Assembly: GCA_011316305.1 (NCBI GenBank)
Contig: SAUG01000166.1
Location: forward strand, 32,900 to 96,899
DNA from: Rusavskia elegans
Taxonomy: Eukaryota > Ascomycota > Lecanoromycetes > Teloschistales > Teloschistaceae
Length of the DNA stretch: 64,000 bases
Direction of reading: 5' to 3'
Under the pieces are notes generated by a model that was given only the letters and a program-made list of their open reading frames with translations, ran no database searches and was not told where the DNA came from. Positions within the stretch are counted from its first letter, which is position 1. Each line of letters opens with the position of its first letter. Positions 22,870 to 35,299 of this stretch are shown here, in pieces. Made by a program: the position numbers and the translations under genes.

Positions 22870-25800
22870 TTTAAATATTTTTAAAATCTTTTTATAGCTA
22901 CTAGGAATTATATTCCTTTAGTTAACTAGTTTATTTAATTAGATATTCTGCTTTTAGCTTTTTACCTTTCTTAGATTTTATAAATCTTTTATCTAAGATA
23001 GTTTCTACTTCCTATTCCTCCTTATTATTAATAAGATCCGGTAACAAATACTCTAGTAGCTTGCTATTTTAATAGCGATAGAACTTTTCTAATAAAGATA
23101 TATAAAAGGTATTATAAATCTTTAATCTAATTAGAAAAACTAACCGGTAAATCTAAAAGTCTATATATTTTAAAATCCGATATAGTCCTATAAATTTAGA
23201 GATAATCTTTTTCGATTATAACTTTTTCTTTTACTACTAGTATCTTTATATTTACTGCTTCCTTTTCTATAGCGTTATTTTTAACGCCTTCGAATATTAT
23301 ATCTAGGTTATAGCTTATTAATATTTCGAAAAATAATATTTTTATAATACTATATTCGCTATTATTATAGGCGAATTTAGCTAAAAATAGAAATTTAGCC
23401 TAGTTTTTCTATTTTTTATAAATATATATTTTTAGATAATATTCTAGTAATTAATTCTATCTTTTAATCTACCTATCTATTTAAAGATAGAATATAGTAT
23501 TTAAACGATATTTAATTTTTAGATAATAATAGATTTCCGACTAGAATTCGCTTATAAATAGCGAGTCTCTATCGCTAATAATTCTATTAGGAATAAATCT
23601 CTTATACTAAAATTTATTAATAATAAACTTTATAAAATCCTTCGTATTAATTATTTTATAATAAAGGATATACTTTACTATTTTAGTAAATCAATCGACA
23701 GCTATAAATACTAAATCTACTACGCTTCGAAAATATCGAATAGATAATAATCTAGTAATAAAATCTATTACTATCTCCTTCTATAGCTATATAGGGTATA
23801 GAAGATTCTAAAGCTTTCTATACGGTTTATATCTATAGATTTTAACTCGTTAATAGATATTATATATTTCTATATACTTTTTAATATATTTAGATAGTTT
23901 TAACTAGCTATAGCTATAATAAATAAACGATAAAGTTCGCTAATATCCGAAATATCTAGTTATAGAATGATTATAGTATTTTATTTTTAGATATATATAA
24001 AGATTTCTTATAAAAGAAAAGACTAGTCTTTATTTCTATATTTTATAGCCCGGCTTTTTTTTTTAATTTATATTAAATAGTTTATAAATATTTTTAAATA
24101 TCGGTATTCTAAATTTAAAGCTAGATAAATATATTATATATACTAGAAATTATTTCACTATAAACCGTTTTATTAATAGCAGCCTTCTACGCTATTAGAC
24201 GTAGAATATCTAGGCTATAGTATATATTCCTAGTAATAGAATTTATTCTATTATTATATCCTTTATCGGAAATAGTTATCGCTAACCTATTACTACCGCG
24301 TCGGTAGCCTATTATACCCGGAGGTAATCTCGATATACGAAATATATCGCGTCTTTTATTTAGTAGTAAAAGGTTAATTCTATTATTTTTAGAGTTTTTA
24401 GATTCTATAAAGGATTTTCTAGGCCTTTTAGTTATACGCTTACGTAAAGCGTAATTAACTTAAATCTTTTATATAATAAATAGCTTACTACTAGATTTAT
24501 AACTAGTAAAGTTTAGTTTCTACTAAAATATAGATAATATTATCTAGATTTAAAAATTAATATTTTTATAATTCGGCCTTTTAGAAAACGGATTAGCTAG
24601 ATTAATCTTCTCTAGATAATAGAAGATATTAAAATCTATAGTAGCCAGCTTAATAATCTAGCGATATTATTAAATATTAAATTCTTTAACTTTTATAAAA
24701 CTCTAAAAATTATTATAATCTATCTAGATCTTTACCGTATACTTCGTACTTTTAAAATAATATTTCTATTACTCGAAGACTTTAATAATAATAAATAATT
24801 CGATATTATATATTTTATAGTTATATTTAATAGAAATTATTTTTCTCGACTAGAATATAACTAGGTACTAGCGACTATTTTTATTAGATTAAAATATAAT
24901 TCTAGCTAATCCGATTCTAGAAATATTAGTTTTAATATAAATTTCTTTTTCTAGATTAAAATATTATAAGATTCCGGTAGATTCGAAAATATACTTTAGT
25001 TTTTTAAAAACCTTTTAGAATTCGATAGTCTAGTAAAATAATTTCGATTTCTTTCCGGCTACGTTCCTTATAAATAAACTCGTTAGAGATACTATAATCC
25101 GAAAATACTAGTAAATAAAACGCCGATAGAAGTTTATAAATTCTAAAAAAACCTATATCTTCCGGTAAATCTTTAGAACCGGCTATTTTTTAATAGTTAC
25201 TATTTATTTTAAATTTATCGAAATATCTTTAGTAGATATAATAAAGCCTAAAAATTCTATATTTTTAATATTAAAAGTTTACTATTTAAATTTAAAGTAT
25301 AGCTATATATTATAAAGCTTTCGAGCGATCTATCTAATATATTTCTAATATTTTTTTTCCGAATTAGAAAAGATTAGGATATTATTTAGATAGACTATAT
25401 AGTAAATATTAACTTGTTTTTCTAAAGCCCTATTAATATAGATTTAAAATATTATAGATATATTAATAAAACTAAAAGATATAATAAAATATTTAAAATA
25501 TCTGTATTTTATATAAATCGCGGTTTTCTATTTGTTATCCTTTTTACTTCTAACTCGATAGTAGGTATCTTTAATATTATATTTAGAAAAGTACTTTATT
25601 TTAGATAATCGATCTAGAATCTTAGAAATAAGAAATAAAGGATAACGGTTCTTAGTTATTACTTTATTAAAACCTCTATAATCGACGTATATACGAAAAC
25701 TACTATTTTTTTTCGGTATAAAAAGGATTAGAGCTTCTATAGGAAATATTAAATAGCGGATCTAATTCTTTTTTAAAATACTATCTAGATAATCCTATAG

Positions 25801-26300
25801 CTTATTAAGCTCGCGCTTAAATAGGCTATAAATTAGGCTATATAGTAGATTTCTCCTATTTAATTTAATTATATAATCGGTATTTTTAAATAGCGGTAAA
25901 AAATCTACTAGATATATATTATAAGCTTCGATTTTTTTATATATAGATTCCGGAATTAATAATTCGGGCTGCTATATATCTTCGTTATCTTTATTTTTAT
26001 CGGCGCCGTTAATTCCTATCTATACGGCAGTATTATTATTAGATTCTATATATACGGCAGTAATTAATATTATATATATTAATATATACTTTTTAGCCTA
26101 TAATATATAAATAAAAACTACCGGTAAGTTAATACTAAAATAGGTTAACTATTTTATTTCTATCTAGTTATTTTATATCGTTTTATTATAGATAGGAAAT
26201 CGCTATTATTTTAACCCTAGGTCTATAACTATATATATTTAATATAAAGCTAATATATCTCGAAAGATACTATATTTATTAGTTATATCTAGAATATAAA
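22870..26300 (-). pseudogene. pol relic of B1 with C-terminal chromodomain
   Basis: Minus-strand frames read through stops show RT (about 25330-25700; KYRYFKYFIISF and VNIYYIVYLNNI, the eroded YLDDI box), RNase H (about 24750-25100), integrase (about 23400-24300) and, at about 22880-23060, a chromodomain: EVETILDKRFIKSKKGKKLK then AEYLIK. The same set, in the same order, is present in B2. Confidence 0.8.
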
Positions 26301-28168
26301 ATCGCGATATATATATTTCCTAACAGCCTTAACTATCTATTATTATCTAATTTAAGTTATTTTCTCTACAATAGATAGTATACTAACTTCTAATCTATTA
26401 AAAATAGAATTTCTCGGCTTTTTAAATAGGTTCTAGATTATATTAAATAATAAAAGATTAAAAAATAATATTAATCTAGAAGTTTAAGTCTAGAAATACT
26501 TTAGTTCTACTATACCCTTTTATTAATAACTTAATAAATACTTTTATTAGGAGACTATTCCTTACTTTAATTTATTTATTCTAGGCTATTATTAATGCTA
26601 TAACTAGCTTTTTTAGTTTTTTAACTAGTTAGTATTACTAGGATTACCTTTTATTATATTAATAGTAGGCTTCTTAAACGACCGGTTATTATTATTATAA
26701 AAGTTATTAGACCCCCGATTATTTTAGCTTTAGTTCTAGTTTTTAGGGTAATTTTTAGACTAATAATCTATATTACTATAAATAAAATATATACCAGATT
26801 TATTATCTTATTTATATTTTCTAGAATTATTATTACTAATATTAGAAATATTCCTTTTACCGATACTATTCCGACTATTCTATAATCGGCTTTTCCGGTT
26901 CCGGTTCTTAAATCTTTAAAAACTCCTTTTACTATATAAAGATAAATAGGGTCTATTAATAAAAAAGATCTACTATTAATTTAATATTATTTTACCTTAA
27001 ATTTCCTATTAGATAGTTTAAACTATCTATTTATTATAGCTAAAGTCTTTTAATTTCGCGCTTTAAACGCGTACTATGTACTATAACTCCGGATAAATTT
27101 TAAAAAAAAAAAAGATTAAATACTATTTTTCTAATAAAGGAAATAGCTAGGCTTCTAATAATATAAAGAAATTATAGAATTTTAGAATATCCCAGTCTTT
27201 ATTTTAAATTATACGAAAATATTTTATTATAGTATTTAGTAAATAAAACTTAGAATTAGTAGTAAAATTTAAAAGAAAGTCTATAAATTTATTTTATAAT
27301 ATATTATTAAAGGTATTTTTATCGATAAAGGATTTTTTTTTCGAATTAATAGCTTAATTTCTAACCTTTAATAAAGTTCTAGGCCTATCGAATTTAATCT
27401 ATATAGATAGATAAGGTATTAAACTTATAAAATTAATTTCTATATAACTCGGCCTATTTATAATATTTTTTAAAGGTTATTTTATTACTATACTTTTTAG
27501 GCTCTTTAATTTTAAATTTTAATAAAGCTTATAGCGTTTACGAAAACCTAATAGTTAGTTTAAAGAAAAATTAATTATTATCTAAAATATAGTTCGGATC
27601 TATTATATAGAAAATCTCTATTCTATAGTATATTTTTAAAAAGGTTTTCTTTTTTACTATTATTTAAATTTCTAAAGCTTAAAGCTTTTTATTATTATCG
27701 GAATTATTACTATTATTTCTATTATTATTCGGATTATTACTACTATTAGGTTACTAACCGGGATTAGAATTTCTAAAAGTAAAAATCTCTAAAGAAATAT
27801 CTCTATCAGACTATAACTAACTATTAGACGGCTACTATTAATAGATTTAGCTATTAGAAACGATTTAGTCTCCTAATACGCTAGTAATAAAGTTATTATA
27901 GAATTCTAATTAGGTTTTCTAAATAATAGAAAATAATCTAAAGTTTTCTTTATCGGATATTTTTAGTATAAATAGATTATATTTATTAGATCAATCTATA
28001 ATATCTATAATCCGCGGTTTAATAGTTTTAGCGCTAGTTTAGAATAGTGCTGCCTAAAGTATTTTACTACGGCTATAACTACTATAAATACTATATATTA
28101 ATATCGACATAGTCGTACTATAAATAATATATATCGAATTAAAAATATTTAAATTAATAAATTAGAAC

Positions 28169-28408
28169 TATAAAGTAGATATATTTCTAGAATAGTACGT
28201 AATTATAGACCAGACGAAAAGTATATTATAGAACTAACTTATACTCTAGAAAGACTAGGGTATAGCCTAGTAATAAAGAAAAAAGAAAAAACGGGGAAGA
28301 ATCGAGATCCGACGTACTAGCGACGCTCTAGTAACTAGGCGGTAAACTTCGTTTCTAAACGTCCTAATTATATTTCCAGGGCCTATATAACGCGTCTGGC
28401 GCTTCACA
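28169..28408 (-). repeat. 5' LTR of B1
   Basis: 240 bp; its right end reads ...gcgtctggcgcttcaca, followed by an A run that matches the left flank of the element (aaaaa). Confidence 0.88.
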
Positions 28409-28648
28409 AAAAAAATAAAGTTTATAACGTTAATAATTTCGATAAAAAATATCTATTATCGATTATTATATTAGATTCGAATTACGTTTTTTTCTTTAGA
28501 TATAATTACTTTCTATATATTTTAAATTTCTATTTCAAAGGTTTTTTTATTTTTAATATATTCGTTTCTAAAGATATTTTTATAGTCGACTATTTCGTTC
28601 GTCTAATAGATATATTATTTGATAATAGTATCGTGGAATATTTTCGAA
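28409..28648. other. AT-rich spacer between B1 and C1
   Basis: About 240 bp of AT-rich sequence, partly retaining CA/TG. No feature was recognised. It is probably part of the older target DNA into which B1 and C1 inserted. Confidence 0.4.
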
Positions 28649-28653
28649 CGCTA

Positions 28654-29062
28654 TATAACGTCCTTGTACGTCAAAGAGCGTTACGTTCGAGCCTAGCTAC
28701 AGCCGTAGGCGTAGTCCGAACTACTAAATAGTAAAAGAGCCCTAGTATAGATTATTATAACTAATTCTATATAACCGCGAAAGTACGGTTATAATATTAT
28801 AAGGCGTCTATATTATATAGATAATTAAAAAAAAATAGTAGAAATATATTTAATAATTATATTAATAACTAATAAAAGAAATTATTTAATAGAAGTAAAA
28901 AGCGATATATATTATAAAAGTAGCTGATAGTACCGATAAATAGCTATCTATTAAAAGCTTTTATATAAAGGTCGGCTATAGTAGCTATAGATAGCTATAG
29001 TTACTAGACTCTTTTATATAGCTAATTTTCTAGTATATTTCTATAGAATTATAGATATAATA
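28654..29062 (-). repeat. 3' LTR of C1
   Basis: About 409 bp, aligning with 31592-32002 and with the LTRs of C2-C4. It begins tataacgtcc, derived from TGTAACGTCC. Confidence 0.85.
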
Positions 29063-29899
29063 TAGCCCTTTCTATATCGTTTTATACCTAGTTTTTCTAT
29101 CTATAAAATCTTTAAAATCTAATCTTTTTTTACTTTCTTTTTTTCTTTTTTTAATATTATTATTATATATTCTTAAAGAAATAATTATTTAAAATCTTTT
29201 TATCGAATTTAGTTAAAAAGTATTATTATATCTTTTTTTTATAGTTTCTATATTTATAATCTTTTAAAAGAATATAAAGTTAAAGTAGGTAGTAATATTT
29301 ATAGCGAGTATACTCGGGCCTAGAAATTCTATAATCTTTTAATTTCTAATATAATTTATATTATCCGCTTTTTTTTTATATACGTTTCTCTTTTACTAAT
29401 ATATTTAAAGAAATATTTTAAAAAAAAAAAAAATAAACTTCGTTCTAATATTAGGAATATCTTTAATAAATATACCGAGGTATAATATTATATCGAGTCT
29501 TTTTTAGATTCTAAAAAGAAAATTTATAATTAATATTTTATTTAAAAATCAGATTTCCGCTATTTTTTTAGAAAATAAGAATATTTTATTACTTATTATT
29601 ATATTTTAGGTAAGTATTGGAATAATTTTATTATTTAGAAATAATATATTCTATTTTATTTTAATAAATTTAATAATCTAGTTATATTCTATTCTTCTAT
29701 TAGTTTTATATTAGCTATATAATAAGTATCTATTAAATCTATTCCCGGTTTTAATTTAAATAATTTAGATTAGTTTCTAAAAGAATTTAATTTTTTTCTA
29801 TCTCTAAAAATATTAGAAATATAAAAAGGTATCTAGTTAAAAATTTCTTTATATTCTTTTATTAATTTCTAAATTATTTATTAATATTATAAATTATAT

Positions 29900-31560
29900 C
29901 TAGATCTTTTATTATTTCCGCTAATTTTTATTTCTTAGCGACTATTTTATCCTATAATAATAAAATTAGGATTTATTTATTTTTTAGTTATATATTTAGT
30001 ATAGGGTCTAGAATTTCTTTTTCTAACTATTTTTTTAATTTAGATATAAAATTATATTCGATTTTTTCTATTCATTTAATAATACTTTTATAGATTTTTT
30101 TAATATCTTCTATCTATAATTTCTAGATTATTTTCTAGATTTTATAATATTTTAGCGCTAATTATAAAAATAGATAATAGTATTCTTTCTAGATCTTTAT
30201 TTTCTATACTTTATCTCCTTTTTTAAAGAAGTTATTAATTTTATTAATTTAGTTATAATCCGTATTTAATATAATATCTAATTTTCTATATAGAAGGTTT
30301 TTTTATATAAAAAGACATATTATTTATAGCTCTATTTTTCTTCTAATTATATTTTTTTATACCGATATTCCGGTAATAGACTTTTTCTATTTATTTCTAA
30401 ATACGATATACTATCGATTATTTTTAATTATTATCAAGTTTAAAATTCTAATAAATCTATTTTTTATTTTATTTTTACTCCTATAATTTTATTATTTTAT
30501 TATAAAAATAACTAGATATATCTTTAGATTTATTTATATAATTTTTCTATAATTTTTTTTTTCTATTTACTAGAGCTATAGTTTTATAATCTCTAATTTT
30601 TATCTTAAATATTACTATAAAAGATTTTTCGGTTTTATATAATTTAAACTCTAATATTAGCTTTTTTTTTACTTTTTTTAGTTCTATAGAATACTATCCT
30701 ATACTTTTTTTATTTAATAGATAAATAAAGTAACTATTATTATAGTAGGCTATTTAACTTTTAGTTATATATTTTCTAGCTTTTTTTTCGGATAATTTCT
30801 TTATTACTTTTAACTAGTATTCGGTTATTTCTATTACTTTTTTAGTTAAATAATTTCTTTTAAAATATTTAATCTTTCTATATAAATAATAAATTTTAGT
30901 TTATAACTTTTTATTTTTAGTAGTATTAAATTTTATTAGATTTTCTTTAGATTATTTTTTAGTAGATCCTATTTTACTAAACGCCTGTTTATTTAGATAT
31001 ATTTTATACTAGTTAGTATTAATTCTAGTCGCTATTTTAATAAAAGATACTAGCGAATCTAGTTTTTCGATTACTTTTATAGCTTCTTTAATTCTTATAT
31101 AGAGTCTTTTATAGAAATAGGCTTTTAAAGCTAAATCTTTCTAGTCCGTCTTATATACTAATATTCTAAACTAAATAGTATAGATAGCTACTAACTTCTA
31201 CTATTTTAAAATTATTAGTTATTTTTTTTATTATTCTATTTTTATTATTATTTCCGAAAGTTTCTTTTATAACAATAATTAGATTACCGAAGATATAGTA
31301 GATTTATAATATTTTATCTTTTCTTTAATTTTCCGGATTATTAAAATAGTCTTCTATATAAAGCTATATCTAGTTAAAGGTTATTTTTCCTAGATATAAT
31401 ATTATAAATAGAATTTTAACCGCTTTATTTAGAAACTAGTCTATATATAATATAAAATAGATATTTATCTAAATAAACTAAAGTTTTAAAGAATTTTTAT
31501 CTTTTTTATAGATATCAGGTATAGCTATTTTAATAGTATTACTTTAATCTATAGGGCGGA
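29900..31560 (-). pseudogene. gag relic of element C1
   Basis: Reverse-strand counterpart of the C3 gag by alignment of the internal regions, in the same order relative to the 5' LTR. No pol motif was seen in the whole 2.5-kb interior. Confidence 0.6.
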
Positions 31561-31591
31561 ATAATAAAACTAATATAATAAATTATTAAAA

Positions 31592-32002
31592 TATAATATC
31601 TCTATATATTAAAAGGCGTTATATTTAAACCTAGCTATAGCTATAGATATAGTCTAAGCTATTAAATAGTAAAAGAGTCCTAGTATAGATTATTATAACT
31701 AATTCCGCGTAGCTATAAAGATATAGTTATAATATTATAAAACGTCTATATTATATAAGTAATTATAAAGAAAATAGTAGAAATATATTTAATAATTATT
31801 TTAACGACTAATAAATAAAGCTATTTAATAGGAATAAGGAATAATATAAATAATAAAAATAGCCGATAGTATTAATAGATAGCTATCCGTTAAAAGCTTC
31901 TATATAAAGGTCAGCTATAGCGGCTATAGGCGGCTATAGTTAATTAGACTTGCTTATATAGCCAATCTTCCAGCGTGTCTCTATAGAATCGTGGACGTAA
32001 CA
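31592..32002 (-). repeat. 5' LTR of C1
   Basis: 411 bp; its outer end (agcgtgtctctatagaatcg, then tggacgtaaca) is little mutated, whereas the inner half is heavily RIP-altered. Confidence 0.85.
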
Positions 32003-32129
32003 CGCTATTTATTCAAAATATAGATATAAATTTATTGAAAAATTAAATAACGATTAATGTAATAGTAAATTCAATATTTATCGAATAGATTATAATTTTC
32101 TTTAGCTCGAAATAAGATTTCTACTATAA

Positions 32130-32726
32130 AGCGAGTCTCTAATATATATAAAATAAAAATTAAATAAATAAATAAATAGATATATTATACGATAACTTTT
32201 TTCTTTTCTAAAATAAAATATTATAAAACTACGGTTTTTAATATCGAACTAACTAGATATTACTAGTTTGATAGCGATTTATAGAGAAATTTCTATAAAA
32301 AATCAAATAGTAATAATATATACTAATAGTTTTTTCGTTTTCGGATTATTAATAGTCTGCGAAATATCGTATTTAACTTTTAATTCGCGATAGAAACGAA
32401 TAGTATTTTATATATATATATACGATTTAATCATTCGGATTTTTGATTGTCTTTCACGAATTAATACTAGAGATATTATTCGATCAAATTACGCAATTAT
32501 TTGGATTTAAATATTTATCGCGAATTTAATTTAAAACTTCCGAAGAAGCTAGACTTGGACTAAAATCCAAGGAGAAACTGTAGACTATTTAACTTTAATT
32601 AATTTAATTTACTTCGATTAGAAACGGTTAGATCGAGACAATCTACTATATAAACCTTCTATTTAAAAATTCTGTATTAAAATCGATTTAATCGATTAGA
32701 AAAAATTAAAATATTAGATTAACCTT
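32130..32726 (-). repeat. tRNA-like/SINE-like repeat, copy 2, left part (body)
   Basis: It aligns with the body of copy 1 (for example aattacgcaattattt and gaagaagctagacttggact here versus aattacgtaattattt and gaagaaatcagatttgaact there). Its tRNA-like head was separated by the insertion of B2 and now lies at 44556-44665. Confidence 0.5.
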
Positions 32727-32965
32727 TGTGAAGCGCCAGACGCGTTATATAGGCCCTGGAAATATGATTGGGACGCTTGGAGACGAGGCTTGCCGCCTAG
32801 TCGCTAGAATATTACTAGCGTATCGGATCTCGATCTTTCCCCGCTTTTTTTTTTCCTTTATTACTAGGCTATACTCTAGTCTTTCTAGGGTATAAATTAG
32901 TTCTATAATAAATAATTTATATAGTCTATAATTATATACTATTCTGGAAATATATCTATTTTATA
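32727..32965 (+). repeat. 5' LTR of B2
   Basis: Begins tgtgaagcgccagacgcg, identical to the reconstructed outer end of the B1 LTR, and ends in an eroded ctattttata. Confidence 0.87.
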
Positions 32966-33702
32966 GTTCTAAATTATTAATTTAAATATTTTTAGCTCGG
33001 TATATATTATTTATAGTACGACTATATTAATATTAATATATATTACATATAGTAGTTATAGCTATAATAAAATACTTTAGGTAAGACTATTTTAAACTAG
33101 TACTAAAGCTATTAAACGACAGATTATAGATATTATAAATTAATCTAATAAATATAACCCGTCTATACTAAAGACGCTTAATAAAAAAAACCCTAGTTTA
33201 TTTTTTATTATTTAGAAAATCTAATCGAAATCCTATAATAACTTTATTACTCGCGCGTTAGCAGACTATATTATCTCCGGCAGTTAAATCTATTAATAGT
33301 AGCTATCTAATAGTTAAATATAGTCTAATAGAAATATTTTTTTAGAAATTTTTATTTTTAGAAATTCTAATTCCGGTTAGCCGACTAATAGTAATAATAA
33401 TCCGAATATTAATAGAAATAATAGCAATAATTCCGATAATAATAAAGGGCTTCGAGTTTTAGAAATTTAAATAGTAGTAAAGAAAAAGACTCTTTTAAAA
33501 ATATATTATAGAATAGAAGCTTTTTATATAATAGATCCGAAATATATTTTAAATAATAATTAACTTTCTTTTAAACTAGCTATTAGGTTTTCGCGAGCGC
33601 TATAAACTTCGTTAAAATTTAAAATTAAAAAGCTTAAAGAATATAGCGATAAAATAACCTTTAAAAAATATTATAAATAGGTCGAGTTCTATAGAAATTA
33701 GT

Positions 33703-34093
33703 TGTTATGAGCACGCACGGCGTGACTTCGAAAACGCGGTAGTACTCGGTACAATACTAGAACTTCTTATCACGCCTAGACAGGCAGGACGGACTTGGCA
33801 TTATTGTCTCAGTTGTCTCAGTGAGTAAGGCACCTGAGGAGAGCATCTCAGTTGTCTCAGCGAGTAAGGTACTTAAGGAAAGGAGGATCTTATTATCTAT
33901 ATAGATCTCGAACTCGACGCCCTTATAGCTCGTATTTAATTTATTAGTTATCGCTATATACTGCTCTAGTAATCAGACTGACTTGTTCTTATATTAACTT
34001 GAAGTGATTGCCCGTTGTACCTCCGTTTACAGATATACTAATAAGTCCAACCAACCCTTGGAGATACCAGGCCCTCCAGGTAGCCCTATAACA
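33703..34093. mobile_element. Solo LTR (391 bp), almost free of RIP, nested in B2 gag
   Basis: It starts tgttatgagcacgcac and ends ggtagccctataaca, flanked by a perfect duplication ttagt (33698-33702, 34094-34098). Base composition is normal and CA/TG are abundant, unlike everything around it. Internal short direct repeats (ttgtctcagttgtctcagtg, then a second tctcagttgtctcagcgagt) are present. B1 has the uninterrupted homologous sequence (reverse complement near 27400-27480), which confirms insertion. No other part of this element is in the window. Confidence 0.9.
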
Positions 34094-34099
34094 TTAGTT

Positions 34100-34900
34100 C
34101 TAGAAGTCTAATATTTTATTTACCTATATAAATTAAATTCGATAAGTCTAGAACTTTATTTAAAATTAGAAATTAAATTATTAGTTCGAAAAGAAAAAAT
34201 TTTTTATTAATAAAAATACCTTTAATAGTATATTATAGAATAAATTTATAAATTTTCTTTTAAACTTTTTTATTAATTCTAAGTTTTATTCGCTAAATAC
34301 TATAACGAAGTATTTTTATATAATCTAAAATAAAAACTAGGATATTCTAGAATTTTATAATTTCTTTATATTACTAGAAGCCTAGCTACTTTTTTTTATT
34401 AGAAAAATAGTATTTAATCTTTTTTTTTTTTAAAATTTATCCGGAATTATAATATACGGTATATATTTAGAGCGCGAAATTAAAAAATTTCGGCTATAAT
34501 AAATAGGTAGTTTAGACTATCTAATAAAAAAATATAAATAAAACGATACCGGGTTAATAGTAGAATTCTTCTATTAATAGACTCTATCTACCTCTATATA
34601 GTAAAGGGAATTCTCAAGGATTCGAAAACTAGAACCGGAAAAGCTAATTATAGAGTAATTAAAATAGCGTCGATAGAAGGAATATTTATAATATTAGTAA
34701 TAACGATTTTAGGGAATATAAATAGAATAATAAATCTAGTATATACTTTACTTATAGTAGTTTAGATTATTAGTCTAAAAATTATTCTAAAAACTAGAAC
34801 TAAAACTAAAATAATTAGAAATCTAATAACTTTTATAGTAATAGTAACTAGTCGTTTAAAAAGCCTACTATTAATATAATAAAAGGTAATCCTAATAATA
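34100..34900 (+). pseudogene. gag relic of B2
   Basis: Plus-strand frames read through stops give a capsid-like segment (WDILEFYNFFILLEA; FFLKFIRNYNIRY) followed by an Asn/Gln/Lys-rich tail near 34640-34880. The 5' part is interrupted by the solo LTR at 33703-34093. The homologous region of B1 is about 26650-27600 on the minus strand. Confidence 0.6.
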
Positions 34901-35299
34901 CTAATTTATTAAAAAACTAAAAGGGCTAGATATAGTTTTAATAATAGCCTAAAATAAATAAATTAAAGTAAGAAACGATTTCCTAATAAAAGTATTTATC
35001 GAATTACTAATAAAAGGATATAGTAGAATTAAAGTATTTCTAGATCTAAACTTCTAGATTAATATTATTTTTTAATCTTTTATTATTTAATACGACCTAG
35101 AACCTATTTAAAAAATTAAAAAACTCTATTTTTAATAGATTAGAAATTAGTATACTATCTATTATAGAATATATAATTTAAACTAGATAATAATAGATAG
35201 TTAGGGCCTTCGGGAATTATATATATTATGATTCTATACTCTAAATATAACTAATAAATACGGTATTCTTCTAGATAAACTAACTTTATATTAAATATA

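Larger units (their letters stand above)
20290..28408 (-). mobile_element. Chromovirus-type Ty3 LTR retrotransposon B1 (RIP-inactivated)
   Basis: The 240-bp LTRs at 20290-20529 and 28169-28408 define an 8119-bp element flanked by aaaaa on both sides. On the minus strand the LTR starts TGTGAAGCGCCAGACG and ends near CCACCTTACA. Minus-strand RT, integrase and chromodomain relics give the orientation. It is homologous to element B2 (32727-44555), which lies in the opposite orientation. About 2 kb between the chromodomain and the 3' LTR has no recognised domain. Confidence 0.88.
28654..32002 (-). mobile_element. Gag-only LTR retrotransposon C1 (non-autonomous)
   Basis: LTRs of about 410 bp (28654-29062 and 31592-32002) are bounded by a perfect 5-bp duplication cgcta (28649-28653, 32003-32007). 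LTR ends are TGTAACGTCC.. and ..GGACGTAACA on the plus strand, eroded at the left. The internal region is only about 2.5 kb and shows a gag-type relic on the minus strand, with no RT or integrase motif. Three more copies are in the window (C2, C3, C4). Confidence 0.88.
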
